DNA of 64,000 nucleotides, taken from the NCBI GenBank assembly GCA_037576195.1, contig CM075102.1, forward strand, positions 6,696,001 to 6,760,000. Reading direction: 5' to 3'. Position numbers and translations under genes: made by a program. This document shows positions 57,388 through 64,000 of this stretch, in pieces. The notes beneath the pieces were generated by a model. The model made no database searches. It saw only the letters and a program-made list of their open reading frames with translations, and had not been told where the DNA came from. Origin of the DNA: Phytoseiulus persimilis (taxonomy: Eukaryota; Arthropoda; Arachnida; Mesostigmata; Phytoseiidae). The number at the start of each line of letters is the position of its first letter. Position 1 is the first letter of the stretch.

Positions 57388-58002
57388 TTATCGGCTTGAG
57401 TTCCTTTTCTGAATTGGGGCCCGAAATTGGGCAGTCTGATCATTTGACCTTCCACAATTGAAACAGGATCTCTCGCTGGAACTGGTGACCGTTCGGTTGA
57501 TGCTGGCCCTACGGTTATAAGTGTTTCTGCGATGCTGTTCTCCATGGGAAGCCTGGGGCTCCATGGACAGAACCGTCACCTCGTGGGTACCAGTCTGAGA
57601 GCTTCAATCTCGATGGCATTCACTAGGGGCACAAGGGATTTTCCGGATTCCTCCCTCGCGGTGAATGACCGCCTGGAGATCGCTCGCGGTGGCATCAGTT
57701 TCCACAGGGTCACATCGAGGGCGAACGGGTCTGCCTCCAAAGTCGCGGGAAACAACCCATTCGGTGTAGTTCGCACCATCAGGCCGCAGCACACCGATGT
57801 ATTGGTACCGGTTTCTCGAGCCTACGTCGAGGTTGTTGAAGTCCTCCATGTCCTCACCATACTCTCGCTTCTGCTTGTTCTCTGCTTTCAGCCTACCACT
57901 TTCTATTGTTGCTGGGTGCCCGGGCATCTGGTCGCCTGCGTTGCTTGAGCCGTGGGAGCTACTGGAATCTTCGTGTGTTGGCTGACTCTCCATTTGATAC
58001 AT
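57388..58002 (-). pseudogene. Copia gag remnant
   Basis: Starts at 58002, about 107 bp inside the 5' LTR. It reads YQYIGVLRPDGANYTEWVVS, matching the copia Gag N-terminal LxGxNYxxW box. Most of the middle is missing; a zinc-knuckle-like CFNCGRSNDQ follows in another frame (57388-57579). A shortened Gag would not assemble particles. Confidence 0.7.
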
Positions 58003-58108
58003 TTCACTCGTTGGAGTTGCACCGAACTATTCACGGGAGAGTCACACACCTCACAGTACACTGTCCAGTCGTATGGGTCCGTAGAGCGGTATCGTGCGCA
58101 ATAACGAA

Positions 58109-58301
58109 TGTTGGAAATAACCCACTGGGGTCAGTCGGTGGACACGATCTGGAAGTACTCTGTGAGTCTGGAAGATCACGGCACGGAATTATGAGACAGA
58201 GATTCGGTGTTAGAATCATGTAGCTCCCCGAGCAGTTCTTTATTCAGGGTTTATATATCAGTGTGGAAAGCTGCACCCGTCCGTGAAGACCGGAAGTCCT
58301 T
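58109..58301 (-). repeat. Truncated 5' LTR of the copia element
   Basis: 193 bp, matching 45981-46173 with one substitution (GGGTTTATATATC versus GGGTCTATATATC). About 120 bp of the outer U3 is absent. The adjoining sequence GTGCTTGTGGCC is unrelated to the LTR. Confidence 0.85.
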
Positions 58302-58669
58302 GTGCTTGTGGCCGCCTCCCCTGGCGGCGACTGCTGTGGGCTCGCTGATGGTTCGGTGAGAAGCTCGGAGTTCTGGCTCAGTTCCTACTGCATGTATCGG
58401 TCACTCACAGAATTTCGGGAGGCACTGGCGAGATTGTTCGCTGGCGACGTGCTCCTCGGTGTTTGTGATCGCCACAGAGTGGGCTGGCTTCGTGCTGGAA
58501 GCGCGTCTCGGACTACTTTACGGAGTCCCGCGCGGTCGTCTTCGGCACTACACTCTATCCCTCTCAGATAGACGTCCTGGCACCGTGGCGACGGCTAGTT
58601 TTTAACTTTCTCGCGGAGCGCCTGTGAAAACACGTTCTGTTGCCGCTTGGAGCAGACTAAGACTAAAAG
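58302..58669. other. No recognisable feature
   Basis: Unassigned stretch left of a composite-repeat tail; the ORF 58302-58571 shows no motif. Confidence 0.4.
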
Positions 58670-58770
58670 TATTGTCAGACTGGTCCCAGAATAATCCCCA
58701 CGTATTCCAGAAAAAGTTCGGATAAACTGAAAAACTTACAGACGAAGCCGATTATATTCAGTAAAGATCA
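58670..58770 (+). repeat. Composite-repeat tail with one monomer fragment
   Basis: GTCAGACTGGTCCCAGAATA (monomer end) leads into CCCCACGTATTCC, AAAAGTTCGGATAAACTG and TTACAGACGAAGCCGATTATA. This is the fourth copy of the tail in the window; no array or head is attached. Confidence 0.75.
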
Positions 58771-58822
58771 GTACGACATAGCAAGCGCGTTTTTGTACGC
58801 TCCGCTCGAAGAGTCTATCTAC

Positions 58823-59125
58823 AGGGTGTGTCCTCTAAGCTGCAACCTTTCCGTGGCCTTCTCGTTTTGAGCTGTATTTGGGCCGAATTTTATCCGATCT
58901 GGGATTTTTTTCTGATTGGAAGCTCTTGAAGAGACGCATCTTTTTGCATATTTATTTTTGAGGACCAGATCAGTGTCACGTTTTCCAGAGCTTGTCGAAG
59001 TTTTCCTCAATTCAATCCATGTCCCCTACAAGAACCTACCAGGGAATCGCCGACTCTCAACCAATTTCAGAAATTAAAAAACGGAAAGATTCCTCTCGAT
59101 CCCAGCTTCAAAACGCTCGCCTCGC
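58823..59125 (+). repeat. Dispersed repeat starting TACAGGGTGTGTCC, second copy
   Basis: Matches 25216-25515 in direct orientation over about 300 bp, with scattered substitutions and small indels. It is inserted in a different context. Confidence 0.7.
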
Positions 59126-59225
59126 TCGAGAACGCGCAGATCGGTGGCGAACCGGAGAAACGGTATTCATTACGAGATACCCCTAAATTGAGCCCTCCAG
59201 ATTCCCTGCCGCCCTCTCCCGTGAA

Positions 59226-59705
59226 GAACCGCCCGTAACTTCTCAGGAAAGCCGATTTCGAAAATTTCACTGATGGCAAAAGTTTTTTACTTCGAGCCAA
59301 ACGACTCGAAAGCGAAGCAACCGGGTGGATCTGATGACTTTTTTCCACCTCTCATGTCACCGGGAGCTCATCTCATGTCCCTCACTGAAAACGCGCCGAC
59401 AACTCGGCAGGGGTCAGGACGGCTTTGACGAGTAACAGCTCGGAAGAGGCGCATGGAATCAAAGTTTTTTGTCCGAACCAGGAGCCGTTTGCCGCGATGA
59501 CTTTCTCCAACCTGCTGCGGGGGGCGCGTTGTCGGCGCGTTTTCAGTCAGGGACATGATATGAGCGCCCGGTGACTTTTGAGGTGAAAAAAAGTTATCGG
59601 CTCGACCCGATCACTCCGTTTCGGGGTAGTTTGGCTCAAAATAAGAAACTTTTGTCATCAGTGGAATTTCCGATATCGGCTTCCCTGAGAAGTTACGGGC
59701 GGTTC
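59226..59705. mobile_element. 480-bp palindromic (long inverted repeat) element
   Basis: Two 178-bp arms, 59226-59403 and 59528-59705, are inverted copies: GAACCGCCCGTAACTTCTCA at each outer end, and TGAAAACGCGCCGACAAC at each inner end. They flank a loop of about 124 bp. No clear TSD. Related to neither the hAT MITE family nor the 17-bp arrays. The Jockey-like 3' tail abuts its right end. Confidence 0.75.
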
Positions 59706-59845
59706 AATTCAATTAAAAAGCTCCTTTATTCAAAGGCGAGGGGGTCATTAAGGTGGAAGAGTTCTCTTGGTATACGGTTTTCGGCGACCGCTGTGCTTAC
59801 TCGCCAAGACCAGGTGTGTTTCACAGTGTCTCTGCGGGGGAGAGC

Positions 59846-62440
59846 CTAGGGCCGGACCATAAGGCCGCTGCGGCGGTTATTTGCCGTTACGACGAAGAAG
59901 TTATCACAAATTCCGAGCGCAAGTATACGGCAGAGCATTACCCTGTATTGTTTCTCAAGGAGGGGGATGATGGAAGGTAGCATTGCGATTGCAGAGTCCT
60001 TTTGAAGAGAGCATCGCCATCTCAATCGCCGAAAGAAGAGTTTTCCGACAGATTCAATGGACTTGCGCAAGTGGGAATGGTGGGGAAACCACACTGGAGC
60101 ACAATACAACAACTTGGGTACAATGAGAGATCTATAGATCCGTAGGTAAGGTTCCGGTGACTTGATCATGAAACATCTGAATATACAGTTGAATAGGGTT
60201 TTTGCTGAGCTCACAACATTCAAAACATGCTCGCTGAAGTCGAGATCAACGGAAACAATGACTCCCAGGTCTCTGATCGATTGAACAACAGGTAGTGGGT
60301 CGTCCGCGATTTTGAAGATTCCAGTCGCAGCGTCGGAGGCGGCCTTAGAGAGAACAACACATTTCGAGGTGGAGAGTTGCATTTGGTTATCGGCGCACCA
60401 TCGAACGACGCCATCGATGCTGGATTGGAGACATTGACGACTTTCCGGGCTGTCAGCAGGCCCGAAAAGTTTCAAATCATCGGCATGTAAAAGATATCGA
60501 ACGTCATTTGGTATGTAGGAACCGATGTCCAGTACAAATATCACGTAGAGGAGGAGTGAGAGAGTTCCCCCTTGGGGGACCCCCGAGGTAGCTTGCTTCG
60601 GACTTGAAACGATGTCTCCAATCTTGACACGAAATGTGCGCTTGTTGAGATAACTGCGACACCAGTCCACAGTTTTTGAGTTCAGTCCGATTCCCAACAT
60701 CTTCTCGATAAGCAATGCATGAGGCACTTTGTCGAAAGCAGACTTAAGGTCGAAGTAAACTGAGCTGTAGAGCACACCGTCATTGATAAATTCAGCAGAG
60801 TCCTGAGTCATGCAGAGGAGCTGAGTGCATGTGGACTTCCGGGGGACGAAGCCATGCTGGTGAGTATCCATCAGGTCATTCAGTCTCGGGTGTCCGTGGA
60901 TGTGAGCTGCGAGGATTTTTTCGAAGGCAAGACACGGGATGACACATTGAGAGACAGGGCGGTAGTTCGACGCAGTATCCCGGGGGCCCTTCTTGTGTAC
61001 AGGCGTTACGATGCTCTGGCGGAAGAGTTTGGGCACTTCCCCATTTGATAGGACCGTTCGAATATGAGAGACAGTGGCTCACATAAGAAAAGGCTGAAGG
61101 TCTTGAAGAATACGGGCGGCAGGTTGTCCGGTGTGCGAGAGGTCTTCGAAGACAGAGATGCTAGGTGAGAGTACACGATCACCTCCGATAGATCAACCAT
61201 CCGGTCTGGGTGACGTAGGCGGGTGGCCAATCCAGCACGTCCTGGCTGAGTTTTCACGGAGCTGTCGTTATTGTAGACCGACGCGAAATGGGATGCCAAA
61301 TGGTTGGCTTTTTCTCCAGGTTCGGAGTGAGTGATGGGGCCGCAGTGTAGCGTGGGAATTTGCTCATGCCCCTTGAGACGGGAGTTGGAGTATCGGAAGA
61401 ACGCTCTGGAGTCACGGAAATCGAGCCTATGTTCATCCAGGGAGCGCTGGCGCAGTACGGCTTTCTTAAAGCGTTTCGACAGGATGTTTGCCGTGTTGAC
61501 ATCGAGACCCGACTGAGACATAGGACGTTCGGTCCTTGCGATGAATTTCTCAATTTTAGAGCCGCGGAGAGTCGCGGAGCAGGTCGGGGTGGAGCTCTCG
61601 ATCAGGAATCTACAGCAGGCGACAAATTCAGTATACATTTAGTTGACGTCATTGTGGTTTGAAAAGAATTCCCGCCAGTCGATGAGGTCAAGATGCTCTG
61701 CTATTGCGATTCGGTTCATGTTACGGAAATCAAGTCTGGCCTGCGGGGGCAGCGAGACCCCTGGGAGATCAGGACATCGAACCTGATACCGCAATGGTCA
61801 GACTGGATGGGACTGGGAGATTGAGAGACGTCGCGGATCAGTTCGGGATTTGTGGTGAGAATCAGATCGAGGACATTGCCGGATAAGTGTGTTGGGAAGT
61901 CCACGAGTTGGGTCAGGCTGTTTTAAGCGCAGCAGTCCCGGAATATGGCCTCTTTGGAGCCCGTGAGTGAGCGGTTGTGTGAAGACCACGAGATCCGGGG
62001 GAAATTAAAATCTCCGATCACAAGAACTGGGAAATCAACAGTGCAGATTTCATTGATGGCCTCGACACAACGAGAGGTGCGAGACAAGCGGGCGGTGGCA
62101 TCACCAGAGTTCGTGAGGTAGAAACAGGCTAATCGTATTTGGAGGTACGAGCCAGAGAGATCAATAGCAACGTGTTCTCCGACGTTTTTCGTTGAGATCT
62201 CGCGGACATCAAGGGTGGTACTGCAAAGTATGCACACGCCACCACCACGGGAGGGGCGATCGAGGCGAAACACACTGAATTTTCCACCCAATGAGAGTTC
62301 GGCGTCTCGCACGGATTCAGAAAATCAAGTTTCCGTCAGGAAGACGAGTTGAATGTTGTACTGTTCGACGTACATCCGCAGAGAGTCAATGGCGCCAGTT
62401 TTGGCGGCGGACCGAGAATTCATGTATATACAATTGAGGT
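59846..62440 (-). pseudogene. Jockey-like ORF2: endonuclease-reverse transcriptase
   Basis: Endonuclease: LNCIYMNSRSAAKTGAI, LVFLTET followed by a TGA where tryptophan is expected, RPSRGGGVCIL, VIGDFNFPRISW, then GNVLDLILTTNPELI and SDHCGI. Linker/fingers at 61006-61638 (SKTSRTPDNLPPVFFK). Reverse transcriptase at 59846-61036: IVTPVHKKGPRDTASNYRPV, QHGFVPRKSTCTQL, YFDLKSAFDKVPH, TSGVPQGGTLSLLLYVIF, and the box LLHADDLKLF (the usual tyrosine is histidine; both aspartates kept). The 396-codon reverse transcriptase block is open; the other breaks inactivate the ORF as a whole. Confidence 0.85.
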
Positions 62441-62675
62441 ACCTCGGAGATGAGGGTGAACGATCGAAGGTAGGCGGCGATTTTTGAGACGGGAGGCGAC
62501 GACGGTGACGTCATTGGCCACCGGGAGCAGAATCGAGAATTTGATCTTCTCGAGGCGCTTTCCTCATCTCCCCGACGATCGACCCGGGGTGCCAGAGGTT
62601 CTCGTCATTGGTTATCGCATCAAACTCGAGGTCACTGCAGTAGATTGCAAAGCACCGATAGCTGTCGGTTTTGGA

Positions 62676-63115
62676 TCATGCTCTGATTCTGAGTACCTTG
62701 GAGATGTCGTACTTGAAATACCTCAGATGTTGCAGAACATCCCGCGCGGAAGCCGCTGAGTTGTACAGGGTCACGAAGACTGTTTTCGTACAGTGTTTCA
62801 CTGTCGTCACCGGAAGCGCACGCATGAGCTTCGCCTCGGACTCGGTAGAGGCGTAAGCAGCGTCACTCACAACGCGAGCGTTTGACGTTCGAATCTGTGT
62901 CGTCGAGTTTGTTTCGAAGCTCTTGTTTTGATTTGGAGTTTGATTGACGGGTAGCGGCCGCCGACTGCCCTTTCTCAGAATGGACGTCGGGCGACTAGAA
63001 GATCGCTCTCTGTTGAGTGTTCTCTCAACGCGTCGACTTCTGGAAGATGGGGGGCACAGTCTTGACAGATGAATTTCTTGACGACCTCCTCCGTCTTAAC
63101 CTGCTCAAGGCTCAT
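62676..63115 (-). pseudogene. Jockey-like ORF1 remnant
   Basis: Starts near 63112 with MSLEQVKTEEVVKKF and ICQDCAPHLPEVDAL (a possible zinc-binding pair). It shifts frame near 62980 and continues as SDAAYASTESEAKLM, a short remnant of the RNA-binding ORF1. No CCHC knuckles remain. Confidence 0.5.
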
Positions 63116-63129
63116 AGAGGAACATGCTA

Positions 63130-64000
63130 GCTTTGCATGAGTCCAGAGGGAGCACTGAGCACAGAGGGAGAGGGCGGTGCTTGCCGCTCGATCTTAGAGA
63201 GAAGTGCATCGAGAAGTTCGACAAACAGGCTAGTGTCAACCCCGGGATGACCGAGCTCGAATTCGTGATAAATCATCTAGAGGAGACACTAAGAGTGAGG
63301 AGACTGGCGGAGTCGGAGAACCCTCCGAAATTTCAACCCCGGCCACGCGAAACAGAGTGCCCCAAGGAATACACCACACAGTTTCCTGACCAGCACTACG
63401 CAGCCAGCGCAGAAAACACAGCCTGACCCATCACGCCAGGTGAACAAGTCATGCATTTTCTGTGAACAGCAGCACGACAGCTTCCGCTGCAAACGGATCC
63501 TAACACACGAAGAATGGTGCGAGAGGATCGAAAAGGAGATTGCGTGCAAAGCCTGTCTGGAGCGGAACCATTCGAGCAAGAATTGTCGGGAAGGTCCAAA
63601 GAAAAACTGCTCAAACTGCAATGGGAGACATTATCTCATCATGTGCAAGAAGACCCAGCTGGACATAGCGACATTCGATGTAGAAGAACAGGCAGAACAA
63701 CCCAACAACAAGTCCGATCGTCGGGCGGTACGGTATCGCCGAACAGCCACAGTCTGGATCGGTGCGGAGAAGGAACGGAGATTGGCTAGAATACTGCTCG
63801 ATCCCGGCTCGGATAACTCATATATCATATCAGAAGCAGTCCATAATGTCAGTTCACGGCCGGTATCGGAACTCCGCACCACTATCAAGACTATTGGGAA
63901 TATCGTTAACACGATTGACACCTGCCGGCACAACATAATCTTGGAAAGTGTCCACAGCTCAAAATCGGTACGTGTGAGCTGCTTCGAGCTCTCTGACCTA
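63130..64000 (+). pseudogene. BEL/Pao retrotransposon gag-pol start, cut by window end
   Basis: The + strand Gag end reads LREKCIEKFDKQASVNPGMT and LEFVINHLEETLRVRR, then shifts frame between about 63393 and 63424. The second frame holds three zinc knuckles (CIFCEQQHDSFRC, CKACLERNHSSKNC, CSNCNGRHYLIMC) and the aspartic protease active site LLDPGSDNSYI. It stays open to base 64000, so reverse transcriptase would lie beyond. The 5' Gag and LTR are missing: the fragment begins at the Jockey-like element. Apart from the one shift the reading frame is well kept. Confidence 0.85.

Larger units (their letters stand above)
45981..58301 (-). mobile_element. Copia LTR retrotransposon with nested insertions
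   Basis: Minus-strand element. The 3' LTR is 45981-46293 (313 bp); read on the minus strand it starts TGTTGAAATACAG and ends TATTTCCAACA, with a TATATA box and AATAAA inside and a purine run (AAGGGAGGA) just upstream. The 5' LTR is truncated to 193 bp (58109-58301) and differs from the 3' LTR at a single base over that length. Gag and pol pieces lie between 58002 and 54694. Inside are a CENP-B/pogo-type transposon (49753-52283) and a hAT-type MITE (53639-54586). Other interior stretches are unassigned. Confidence 0.8.
59706..63115 (-). mobile_element. Jockey-like non-LTR retrotransposon
   Basis: Minus-strand element: ORF1 remnant at 62676-63115, ORF2 at 59846-62440, then a 3' region with AATAAAGGAGCTTTT and an AATTGAATTGAA tail ending at about 59705. 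Its 5' side is directly followed by a BEL/Pao fragment. ORF2 is interrupted by several stops and frameshifts. Confidence 0.8.

Overview
This is a eukaryotic, almost certainly arthropod, repeat-rich stretch of nuclear DNA. The evidence is the mix of element families (R1-, R4/Dong-, CR1- and Jockey-type non-LTR retrotransposons; copia, gypsy and BEL/Pao LTR elements; hAT and CENP-B/pogo-type DNA transposons), spliced transposase exons, and one gustatory-receptor-like seven-pass membrane protein without visible introns. A chelicerate (tick or mite) is my best guess, but this is inference. I see no operons, rRNA genes, convincing tRNA genes or CRISPR arrays. Only three coding regions look potentially functional: the receptor-like ORF (5758-6837), an intact CENP-B/pogo-type transposase (50125-51948), and perhaps the hAT transposase (2421-4753).

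Layout. 1-205: edge of a 45-bp satellite unit with its conserved tail. 1191-5093: a hAT transposon with roughly 90-bp inverted ends. 5758-6837: receptor-like gene. 6961-17330: a very large copy of a composite repeat, made of a tail, about 73 + 30 monomers of a 45-bp satellite, and a GC-rich head; a 5.4-kb R1-clade retrotransposon sits inside one monomer. 17834-18740: internally deleted hAT element with target-site duplication (TSD). 23097-24092: decayed piece of mRNA capping enzyme. 24328-28545: gypsy, copia and R4/Dong-like fragments.

29802-33317: an element whose two ends are inverted arrays of a 17-bp repeat (Foldback-like), inserted into the 45-bp satellite, with a small hAT-type MITE inside it. 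36838-39480: broken copia pol, cut off by a short composite repeat (39488-40030) and a further 45-bp array. 40680-44434: CR1-like element. 45981-58301: a 12.3-kb copia element with almost identical LTR segments but a decayed interior, carrying the intact CENP-B/pogo-type transposon and a 948-bp hAT-type MITE. 59226-59705: a palindromic 480-bp element. 59706-63115: Jockey-like element. 63130-64000: start of a BEL/Pao gag-pol that runs off the window.

The genes do not form a pathway. What links the window is nested insertion. The 45-bp satellite recurs at eight or more places, usually with the same head and/or tail, and two different mobile elements have landed inside it. The most interesting signals are this head-satellite-tail repeat, the R1-clade element inside the satellite, and the Foldback-like element with 17-bp repeat ends.
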